A DNA stretch of 64,000 nt from Diploscapter coronatus (taxonomy: Eukaryota > Nematoda > Chromadorea > Rhabditida > Rhabditidae), in NCBI GenBank assembly GCA_964036155.1, contig OZ038423.1, forward strand, positions 15,825,249 through 15,889,248. The letters run 5' to 3'. Positions within the stretch are counted from its first letter, which is position 1. The number at the start of each line of letters is the position of its first letter. The notes beneath the pieces are model-generated. The model was not told the origin of the DNA and did no database searches. It saw nothing but the letters and a program-made list of their open reading frames with translations. The position numbers were made by a program, and so were the translations under genes. Positions 1 through 8,396 of this stretch are shown in pieces.

Positions 1-535
1 GTTTTGACCTGTGGGACGGCGCTGAGTCCTGCTGATAGATCCAGGGGCGACCGTTGAAGTGCTGCTGGGCAAAGGGTTCGACGATCTTCTCGAGGATGCT
101 GGTCACGTAGATGTCGGTGTTGATCTTGACGCCTTCTGGGATGAAAACGAGCTCCGTCTTGCCGTCTTCGTATATGCCGAGCCAAACCATGACGGATTGA
201 TCTGATTGACGACGTCCGATGATTCGGCCCTTCTCATTGGCTTCCTCGATGTTGGTAGCATACATCCGGTCGTTTTGCTTGTTGACCGACTGCGCCACGG
301 TGAAGATCTTCTCGTCGGAAAACAGGATAGTTGAGTTACGTGCCGCGTGCCAGTCATTCAAGACGCGTCTTCGCCTCTGCATCCGTGCCAGAGGAGACTA
401 TTTCGAATAGCTTATTGTTGCTTTGAAACTAGAAATCCTGTTGAATAAATTGATATTAAAATTTCGGCTATTGATTGATTATTTCGTAAGTACGGTTAAA
501 AATCCGAGTACACGGTATTTATGGGACACCCTGTA
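1..535 (-). mobile_element. Mariner-like (Tc1/mariner) element, truncated at the window edge and internally deleted
   Basis: Read on the minus strand, the element starts at about 535 with a terminal inverted repeat beginning TACAGGGTGTCCCATAAA, the form typical of mariner-like elements next to a TA target. A transposase frame is open from 397 down to the window edge. Only about 140 bp separate the terminal repeat from that frame, too little for the N-terminal helix-turn-helix DNA-binding region, so the copy has lost most of its 5' coding half. The other end lies outside the window. The terminal repeat and the catalytic motifs are visible; loss of activity is inferred. Confidence 0.85.
3..397 (-). 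pseudogene. Mariner-like transposase, catalytic-domain fragment
   Basis: The frame contains NSTILFSDEKIFTVAQ, which carries the first catalytic Asp of the DD-D triad, then SVMVWLGIYEDGKTELVF, then WIYQQDSAPSHR, which carries the second Asp. This order and spacing are characteristic of mariner-family DDE transposases of nematodes and insects. Upstream, the frame opens with an Arg-rich stretch (MQRRRRVLNDW) and meets a stop at about 398-400. The helix-turn-helix region is missing. The third Asp would lie beyond position 1. A non-autonomous relic. Confidence 0.85.
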
Positions 536-1361
536 CTGTTTTGCTCCTGCATTATCTCCTTTGGTTTCTGGGTAATCCAGTCTAAATTCTTGTCACATTC
601 TTACTGGTATATCCTTCATATATTCCGAGAATTTCATGCCAATCCAACTTACTACAGGCTATCTACGAATTTTTTTTTGAACCCACTAACATTCTTGGTC
701 AATTTCCATAGTTAAGAGCATTTTTCAGATAAAAATTAGTAGATACTCTGTTGTAAGTCGGATTGATCTGAAGTTTTGAGGATATATGAATGATGATATA
801 TCAGCAAACATGTGACAAAAATTTGGATCGGATTGTTTCTTGTTTTGCGGGTAGGGGGTCAAAAACCCGTAGGGGTTCCTATATTTATTAACAGCAGTGA
901 TTTTTGTCATTTAGGTTATCACTGATACCGAACAAGATCCGACAGCCGTCTGCCACAAAGTCATCCACAGGGAATGCCACTATTTCAAAGCATAAGCCGG
1001 ACCTCAGACGATTGAGAAGAGCATACACTTCTGTCAGAATATTTATTCATGTTTATCCTCAGATTTCTAATGTAATAAATGTCCAAATCAAGAAACGAAA
1101 TTTCACAGGGATAATGTACAAATTATGCAAGAATAATCTTGATATAAGTCAATAAAGCATTGATTCATGAAATGAAGTGTTCATAATTTTTCTCCTATTA
1201 GGTTCAGAAGCTGAAAATTACAATTCAATAATACTTAATTTACAGGTTTTCAGATGTAATGGTTTATATCGTAATCTGAAAATGAATAAATAGTCTCGAA
1301 AACAACTTGACAACAACCAGCGACAAATTTCTAACCATCAAAAGCAGCAATGAATGAAGAA
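536..1361. other. Intergenic, no gene seen
   Basis: AT-rich sequence between the mariner relic and the minus-strand four-pass gene. Short frames are present but lack splice structure or recognisable motifs. A G-rich stretch at 849-880 loosely resembles the CCTAGGGAG/TACCCCC repeat family found at 30.3 and 33.0 kb. Confidence 0.5.
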
Positions 1362-2433
1362 TCAATTGATAGCATCATGTGGCAATTGACCAGGTGTTGT
1401 TGGAGTAGAGCCGAATGCGCCATTTGTGAAGGAGGTGTCGAAATTGAAGTTGAAACTGTTCTCGCGATCTTTCAGAAATACGTAAAAGGCGTAGATCAAC
1501 TGAAAATTGCGAATTCTTTATCTTTTCAAATAGTAAAGATTTGAAGCGGGGGTGTGCGGAATTTCAATTCCGAAAAACTCCAATTCTGAGGGTTTTAGGG
1601 TTCCGAATTTTCCAAACTTCAAATTTCACACACTCATTGTTTGAAGGTTTACCTCAAGGGAGTAGGCTTGCACGATTATGTAGATGCTGAGGATGATAAT
1701 GAACCAGACGGTGAATGCTTTCACGTCTAAAAAATCGTTCTTGAATAATAGACTCTAGAAGAAGAAATTTTGAAAGCAAGTCCAGAATATTTGAATAACT
1801 AATTTAAGAAAATCGAATTTAGGTTAGATTATTTTATTATACAAAAGAAACAACAATGTATTTAAAAATTTACCAGAATCGAATTGCTTTTGTGATTCAC
1901 TCGAGTGCACATTGATGCCACCCCAGTCCTGTGCCAAATCAATGACCATATTCGAATGAGCTGCCAGTGAAATCAGGAAGATCAGAAGAGTCAGAACTGT
2001 CGCGGCTACTGATAAAATCTACAAACTTGGTTAAGTTTGAATAGGCTAAAACACGAAAAATACTGTACTTGAAACAACAAATAGGGAAGCAAATAATGAC
2101 GCTTTTCCTTGAAGACTCCATAAAGAAGAGACCCAAATACGACCACAGAAAATGCAAAGCTGAAATGACATTCCGATTTCGAAGTCCAGATCTTCCCCAA
2201 TTGTTATAACCTGAAGAATGTGTAGAAAAGAACCGTCGACGATCGAGTCAACCCGAATATGAGATTGATCACTGCGAAAACATTCAATATCACGGACACT
2301 ATCTTGGCGGCTTTCTAGAGAGATTTTCATTTTAAAAAGTTTTCTTGAAAATCCAAAATACCCTGATATGAAGAAGACCAAATACTGCCTGGTACTTCTT
2401 GTCATTTTGATCGAACGTTGTTCGAGGGGCCAT
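1362..2433 (-). CDS. Four-pass membrane protein (LAPTM-like architecture), 207 aa
   Basis: Six exons: 2433-2362, 2314-2211, 2159-2069, 2018-1874, 1726-1653 and 1499-1362. All phases close, giving 207 residues. Four hydrophobic segments follow a short cytosolic N-terminus: VSVILNVFAVINLIFGL, FAFSVVVFGSLLYGVF, VLTLLIFLISLAA and FTVWFIIILSIYIIV. The loop after segment 2 has KEKRHYLLPYLLFQ, the kind of motif seen in LAPTM4/5-like and related four-pass insect and nematode proteins. The C-terminal tail of about 45 residues is polar. LAPTM proteins act in endosome and lysosome membranes; assignment here rests on architecture and one motif, so the family is tentative while the gene model is firm. Intron 5 holds a small inverted repeat (1551-1633). 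Confidence 0.75.
1551..1633. repeat. Small inverted repeat in intron 5 of the four-pass gene
   Basis: GTGTGCGGAATTT near 1553 pairs with AAATTTCACACAC near 1620. The interior carries GGAATT/CCGAATT motifs also found in the hairpins at 51.9 and 55.7 kb, so this may be a diverged member of one family. Confidence 0.45.
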
Positions 2434-2902
2434 AGAGAATTTTAGAAATTACTATAGAAATGGCTGAGGAATTTCCAAATGCGGAAAAATGAGGATTATG
2501 AATTGGAGAGGGAAAAGCAACGCGCAGAGAAAGGCTGTGGATGAGACAAATCTGACAAATATGGACACAGCTGTCATCGATTGGGATTCGATTGATTGCC
2601 GGAGCAGAGAGTAGAATCCCAGGCAAACACGCAAATAATCCGTGAGAAGTCATAGAAACCAACTGCTGCTGGAAAATTTCGCAACTTGACAAATGCATGA
2701 CACATCGTTTGTTTTGGAAATAATGAACAATCTAAATGAATGATTGAACATAATCGTGATACATGAAGTACAACCTGAAAGTTCTCCACTCAAATAAGTG
2801 CACGTTTGAGTGGTTTCAGATATATTTCATTCTATTTTTCTCGAATATTCCTTGTACTAGTTTTCTTAAAATCTCAAATTTATTTCTTAGAAATTTAGGA
2901 AA

Positions 2903-3070
2903 ATGTTAGATCGCCTTCCATCCGATTTACTCTACTGCGTGATTGACAAAACTCACGAAATTGATTAGGACATGCAGATTATTTGTATTATTTAGTATCA
3001 GGTTCCACATAAAAAAGTATCACGAATTTTCATAGGACTATTTATCCGAACTTAATACACCAAAATTCAT
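2903..3070 (+). pseudogene. F-box-like fragment with frameshift
   Basis: An acceptor-like TTTAG precedes ATG at 2903, and the frame reads MLDRLPSDLLYCVIDKTHEID before a stop. Shifting frame at about 2963 continues it as LIRTCRLFVLFSIRFHIKKY. LPSDLL followed about 20 residues later by LIRTCR is the usual shape of an F-box (Skp1-binding) motif. The frameshift and lack of a clear downstream gene argue for a relic. It lies just 5' of a repeat whose other copy flanks the intact F-box gene at 28-32 kb. Confidence 0.4.
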
Positions 3071-3164
3071 TTTTGGAGTTTTCGTAAATGAATTTGTATA
3101 GTTGGCTATTGACTTTCAAACTGTTGATAGATTTTTTGGAGTATCAATTAGTTTAAATCAATTT

Positions 3165-3535
3165 ATGCAGGCACGAAAAACAGTTATAAAAATTTCATCC
3201 TGCCGGTTGCTAGTGAATGTACTATTTTCGTTCATGCGAATTGACTTAAACCCAGGGTCGTAGAAATTCAGATTTATTGAGATTTCATTGGGAACAGAAA
3301 ATAACAGAGCAGCCGTGTCTTCTCTGTTCGATAGAAAAAAAAACAACAAAGTTTTAAGCACGGTAGAGGAGAGGTCATCTCTTTATCGAGGGATAACAAA
3401 GAACAATAGAATAGAGAAAAAGAGTGATAAACAAAATCGCCGAGTCAGGCAAATGGGCAAGTTTCCTGATCAGAAAAAAGTAGGAAAACCGATACCAAAA
3501 ATTCAAAAATAATGAAAAAAGGTACGATTTAGTAT
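3165..3535 (+). repeat. Dispersed repeat, copy 1 (other copy at 32043-32412)
   Basis: About 370 bp align in order with 32043-32412. Shared blocks include CCTGCCGG, GAGGTCATCTCTTTAT, GAACAATAGAATAGAGAAAA and GAGTGATAAACAAAATCGC, with small indels between. Neither copy keeps a shared open frame. Both are in the same orientation and both lie beside F-box-like sequence. The nature (transposon relic or duplicated noncoding segment) is not known. Confidence 0.75.
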
Positions 3536-3589
3536 ACAATTATAGCCACAAAATTTAGATGTTCCTACAAAGAGAAAATTCATAATTGA

Positions 3590-3921
3590 AACATCGTGCC
3601 AGAAATGTGGAAAAGATACTATGAAAATTGTCCATATGAGCAGCTAGTATCAATAAATATCAGTAGAGAAAATATATCGAGAACAGATACAATTGTAGAA
3701 TATGTCCCTATTAAGGATGAGAAAATAATTGGGTCTAATTTCAAATGTTAAATTCATTTTCATATCCGATATTTAGTATCGTCTTTACACATTATTCAAA
3801 AGTGCTCAATCTAGTGATTACTTTTTACGACAAAATCATCTGTTCAATTTGCAAATCTACGATCCAAAAATGTGTGGAAGAAGCTACGTTGAATTTCTGA
3901 ATAAAGACGATAGCAATTAGA
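3590..3921 (+). other. Possible decayed exons, unassigned
   Basis: Two short open stretches: one at about 3609-3752 starting MWKRYYENCPYEQLVSIN, the other at about 3776-3919 containing YDPKMCGRSYVEFLNKDD and following an acceptor-like TTTAG. They do not join in phase and match no family I know. They may be remains of the F-box-like locus at 2903. Confidence 0.2.
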
Positions 3922-4229
3922 AAATCGGTTCTATATTTTATGTAGAGGATAAATTGTTTGTTATTATTCGATTTTCAACTTTTTGCTTCAATAAATTTAA
4001 CAATTTAAAGAATTTTCAATAAAATTTCACCATGATTTTAATTTTTAAACCAAGTTATGTCCTCACTAAATTATATATTATGGCATGACATGATAAGACA
4101 GATTTATGCACTCGTCACTCCCTTGCATGCTTCCAGCATTGTCTCTTCTACGCACTCATTCCTTGATTATACAGCCTCTTTCTTGTCTTCTCAGGCCTTA
4201 TCATTCATTTATTATCATTGAATCTTCCG

Positions 4230-6943
4230 ATGTCAGTTGATTCTCCCTCTACTTTTACAATACAACATTCATTTACAATTCCAAACGGACCGGAATTGGG
4301 ATTCGATGGAAATGCTAAGTGGAAAGTCTTCCTGGATGAAGTTCAACAAAAAGTATGCGGATTTTCTGTGACTTAATATTTTTACGTGAAATAGTGGCGG
4401 TGAAAAGTTTAGAACAATTACGACTATGAATTCCGTTTTCTAGGTCCACATATAGTAAACCAAATTTCCTAAATTTTGGAAGGATTTTACGACCTAGTGA
4501 ATCAAATATGCGTACAAACTTTTAGCTAATATGGGAAGTGCGCAGATTGAAGCTCACAGACCTTGATGAAACTTTCCAAATAAAGGTTTTGACGATAGGG
4601 ATTACGATGAAAAAATCGAAATCGGCAAGATAGGAACCTGGAACAAAAAACATTATAGCCGCTTTCACTCACATTTTGTGCAAGTAATAAGCAAATCCGT
4701 TTATCAAACATGTAAGCTAATTTTGCAAATTCATTAATGCCAGTGAAGAATTGCCGATTTTCACCGATTTCTCGACTCCAGGTTCCTATTTTGCCGATTT
4801 CGATGTTTTCATCGTAATCCCTATCGTCAAAATCTTTATTTGGAAAGTTTCATCAATATCTTTGAGATTCGATTTGTGCGTTTCTCTTGTAAATTGGTTC
4901 GCTATTGGAGAATTTAGAGACTATTCAAACTCGTGATTGTTACAAACTTTGGGCCGTCACTATGTGAAGATTTATGAAAGTTTTTTGAATAGAAAAAAAT
5001 TAACAAATTTGAATTTTCAGTTGCAATGCATCGATTCTGCTTCGAATACTGTCGAAATTCCCATTCCGTATCAATTTTCTATTAGTCACTTCTACTGGAA
5101 AACTATCCATTTTGTTTCAGAGTATGTTTCCCCAATGAATGTTGTCATTTTCATATCTACCTTTCCAGCGATGTGATATTATGTCTACTAAAGAGCCACG
5201 AGGAACGTCGATTTCATTTATTGACAATTCGTCTGCTCTACGCGACAGGAGAGCACACTCTCATCGACTCCATCAAAACGGACATTTATTGTCATGGAGC
5301 CTCTGTAAGCAGCATTTTAGAGAATACAGGAGCTAAATCATAAATTCATCATTATGCATATCTAGATAAGTACGCATAGAGCTGGTAGAATGATAGTCTA
5401 TGCAATTGGCGACAATCGAACGCCTAATAATAGAAGACCGAGAAGAACTGTCTCTGATAGGAAATTATTTGCTAAACAATTTGAAGTTAGTAGTCATTTT
5501 CTTGTTACAGTAGCGGATAAAAGTAATGAGTCACCCTCTCATATCAGGGCAGATTTTCAGCTAACGCCCAGCCCTTTTAACTTATCGGATTGAGTTGAAA
5601 ATTTGCACACATAACATCACACATAAGACATGTCAGTGTGCCAATTTGTTCACTCAATCCGATATGTGCTGAAGTCAGGGCTAAAACTAAATAGTATATG
5701 TTAATGACCCAATATTTTTGTTCGCTACTATATAGTATTTTGAAAACTGAAAAATTCAGAGTAATGGACTTGTAACGGTAAGTAATGTGAAACGGAGTGC
5801 AAGTTCTAATGAAGCTGATGAATCAAAGAAAGAACAGCATACGGAAGATAGAAGAACTATTCACGGAGGCTAGACTTTTTATCGCTAACTTTCGTAGAAG
5901 TTTCATTTTATAATTTCAGCTGTAATGGGAATGGCTCTGGTTAGTGATGCTGGAAAAATTCAATTTTCGATATTATCCCTTGGAAAACGGAGGTTTGGTG
6001 TGAAATTGCGAAGACCGCCTTCTCTCAGAAGGCTGAGAAGTAGTTTTCGAACCAGAATGATGACCAGGTTATAATTTATTGTCATCTGTTCATTTTTAGT
6101 TCTCTTTCATATGCAAAATTTAAGGATGAGTGAAGAATGTAATGAAGAGCCATTTTTGATGGGTCGATTCGCTGTGGCATTTCCCAAGGCAGACCCCTCT
6201 AGAGCTATTGTTTATGAAACTGTTAGCAATCCGCATAAAGGACTTCTTGCTGCTCTACGACACATGGTTAGAATTTTATAGATTTAGAGTTTAGATTAAA
6301 TTTCGAACTCTTGGAAAGATCGTTAGGTTCTTGAGATCATTATTATTTCGAAATTTTCGAGTTTTTCTTATTTATCCAATTTCTTCTCGAAACTGTTCAA
6401 GTTTTCCAGAATGATCAATTTCCGAACAGATCTTATTTTCCGAAAGAAAAATGGATAATTTTCAGATAAATTATTCTTTCACAACCTTCTCCAACGAGAT
6501 TATGATAATCCTTTACTTCAGCTATCAGTTAGAAGTCGCGAACAACCAAGCCCTCTCAATTTACAGATATCAGGCTCATTGGCTCAGGATATTCGACTAT
6601 GGAGTAATGTTGAATTTGTCGATGGAATGCCATCGTTCCTTATTGTGGTATTTAAATTCTTTTAAAGAGAAATATAGATTTCGAAATTTAGCGAGTTGGG
6701 GGAGAAATGGAATTGTGTCAGCTCGAGAGAACGGGGGATGGAATTCTCCGATTACAGTGGAAAAGGACGGAAATGCCTCTGAATGCTGCAGAGGCTGTGA
6801 ATGCCGAGTCGATTTCGTTCAAATCATTCACAACTCAGGAGGGAGACAGGCTGATCATTCGATTGAAAAACGATGTGCAGGGCAAACCAAACATATCCAT
6901 TGTAGCATGGTCTAATTCAGTCAAAATTAGTCTTGATGTATAA
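4230..6943 (+). CDS. Unrecognised spliced protein-coding gene
   Basis: Exons in consistent phase: 4230-4352, 5021-5121, 5169-5304, 5366-5485, a short exon from 5760 (donor uncertain, about 5781), 5920-6067, 6125-6266, 6567-6647 and 6692-6943. The product is about 340 residues. The N-terminal part is mixed hydrophobic/polar (FSISHFYWKTIHFV, LLTIRLLYATGEHTLIDSI). The centre is very basic (RRPRRT; GKRRFGVKLRRPPSLRRLRS). The C-terminal 90 residues look beta-rich (DGILRLQWKRTEMPL; EGDRLIIRLKND). No signal peptide or membrane segment and no domain I can name. Introns 1 and 4 are almost filled by foldback elements (4533-4889, 5508-5737). Existence as a gene is well supported by phase; the 5760 exon is the weak point. 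Confidence 0.6.
4533..4889. repeat. Foldback element, family A copy 1
   Basis: Two arms of about 110 bp face each other: the left arm starts GGGAAGTGCGCAGATTGAAG and contains ACTTTCCAAATAAAGGTTTT and GGCAAGATAGGAACCTGGA; the right arm (about 4777-4889) is their reverse complement with substitutions. The same arm sequences recur at 49074-49570. It occupies most of intron 1 of the unrecognised gene at 4230-6943. Confidence 0.85.
5508..5737. repeat. Foldback element in intron 4 of the unrecognised gene
   Basis: Outer arms: CAGTAGCGGATAAAAGTAAT at the left and the reverse complement of TAGTAGCGAACAAAAATATT at the right. Inner arms: TATCGGATTGAGTTGAAAAT against the reverse complement of TATCGGATTGAGTGAACAAA. 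The whole unit of about 230 bp folds on itself and lies inside the intron 5486-5759. Confidence 0.8.
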
Positions 6944-6967
6944 ATATTTATTAATTTATTATTATTG

Positions 6968-7044
6968 GAGTATTGCGTAAGTTCTGTCCATTTAAAAAAA
7001 ATCTTTCCAAAAAATGGACAGAACTTATGCAACACCGCAATACT
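6968..7044. repeat. Short palindromic MITE-like element
   Basis: AGTATTGCGTAAGTTCTGTC on the left pairs with GACAGAACTTATGCAACACC and GCAATACT on the right, around an A-rich loop. It sits 25 bp after the stop codon at 6943, so it may form part of the 3' UTR or terminator region of that gene. Confidence 0.8.
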
Positions 7045-7618
7045 TGTAGAAAGACGAGATATGTAATAAAGATCTATGAACTAATCTGCATAATTTGTAA
7101 TCTACTTTTCCAATACTAAACTAAAAAGCTATAATCTAGACCCGTAACTTATAGATTCGAATTCGAAATTTGATTTGTGAGTTTTAGATAGGAAAAAACA
7201 AGGATTACTGCAGAATTGCACAACTAAAGCTTTCTTGAGAGTGAGCATAAAATTCTAGTTGAAAGATTTCTTCTGCATTAATCAACTCTTTCATTCGTCA
7301 TGGATGAGCAAATAAAGTAAGTATTGTATCGGCCAAATGAAGTGACAGTTCGTGTGTTAAAAGTGCCTTGTGAAAAATGCGCGTCACGGCTATACGCAAA
7401 GAGGGAGGCTGGAGTGTGGAGAAAGGAGCCAGCGGGGGACAATGGAACGAGTGGTACGCAATTCTCCTGCTTCTCGCACCTTTTCTCCCTATTTTTCAAA
7501 ACACAATATTCCACTTCGTTTTACCAGCACAATAATAGGTAGGGATAACTTAATCAGTGCTTGAATTCGATGTTTATCGTATTCCTAATTCGTACCCTCG
7601 ATTATCCTTCTCCTTGCC
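7045..7618. other. Intergenic between convergent genes
   Basis: AT-rich gap between the gene ending at 6943 (+) and the SMIM12 homologue ending at 7619 (-). An AATAAA-type signal occurs near 7063. Frames around 7324-7540 have no splice context or motif and I take them as chance. Confidence 0.5.
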
Positions 7619-8073
7619 TCAACTGCCTTCCTTGCGAGGCGGCAGCACATACAGCGTCTTCGGGTTCTCGACAGTTTCATTGTTCTGCAGAGCGATGCGC
7701 CTTTCCCTCTGTTCCTGAATCGACTCCTCCAGGTACTTGATTGGTTGCTGTTTGGGGCCGAACTGTTTCTCTGCATAGTAGCCGATCGCACCGATCACCA
7801 ACGCTGCTGGGAACACCACGTAGCGAGCGTATTGGGGCGCTGAATTACGAGAATTTGATGAGAAGCTTCACTAATAGTAGAAAAAATTGAATAACTGCGA
7901 AAATATGCATAGATCTATCAAATTTCCAAGTGATCTTTTTCATTCCAAATATCATTCTTGTTTTTCCGTGTGGTTTTAACAAAATTCTATGGCGAAATAT
8001 TTTTCCAAAAGGGTTTTCTCTTTGAAATAAAAAAGATAAATTTCCTACCGACTCTTGCGATAATTTGCCACAT
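7619..8073 (-). CDS. SMIM12 homologue, small single-pass membrane protein, 81 aa
   Basis: Two exons, 8073-8049 and 7839-7619, joined in phase to give 81 residues. It begins MWQIIARVAPQYARYVVFPA and continues ALVIGAIGYYAEKQF, one membrane segment ending in the G-Y-E pattern that human SMIM12 shows (VVRTYAPYVTFP...VVGAVGYHLE). The rest is a charged tail (ESIQEQRERRIALQNNE). SMIM12 is a conserved small membrane protein of about 92 residues with no settled function. The start is the only ATG before the donor that fits family length. It is divergent from dscc-1, the starts being 324 bp apart. Confidence 0.8.
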
Positions 8074-8396
8074 TGCAGCTGCAGGACTTGGCCCAAATTG
8101 GAAACGTTTAGAGCCGCCAGTGATGACGATCATGCACGGGTAAACTGCAAGAAATAATTGAAAAGTTAACGGAAAAATGAACGGCGAACAACGAAGATTC
8201 CTGATGCAATTCAAAAAGTCGAATGAGATGTAGCAATGAAGAGACAGAAAAGAAGCAGACACTAACACTTTGCGCGAATTCTTTTCATTTCAATTTTCGA
8301 TTGCTTGATTTTTCGTCGTTTTTTCCTTCCCAATCTCAAAATTATATTTTTTCAGAAATCGAGACACCTTTGAAGACGAAACCATCTGAATCTGAT
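8074..8396. promoter_or_regulatory. Divergent promoter region, SMIM12 homologue / dscc-1
   Basis: The 323-bp gap between two head-to-head genes must hold both promoters. On the plus strand a TTTTTTCAG acceptor at about 8355 lies 42 bp before the dscc-1 ATG with no coding exon upstream, as expected for a spliced-leader acceptor. No named factor site is visible. Confidence 0.5.

Noticed and set aside
103..357. Arg/Ser/Thr-rich minus-strand frame over the left edge
   Set aside because: It is another frame of the mariner transposase, whose catalytic motifs lie in the neighbouring frame.
2402..2789. Minus-strand frame with HGLFACLPGILL that hints at a chemoreceptor end
   Set aside because: No adjoining exons, no splice logic, and it overlaps the start of the four-pass gene; more likely its promoter.
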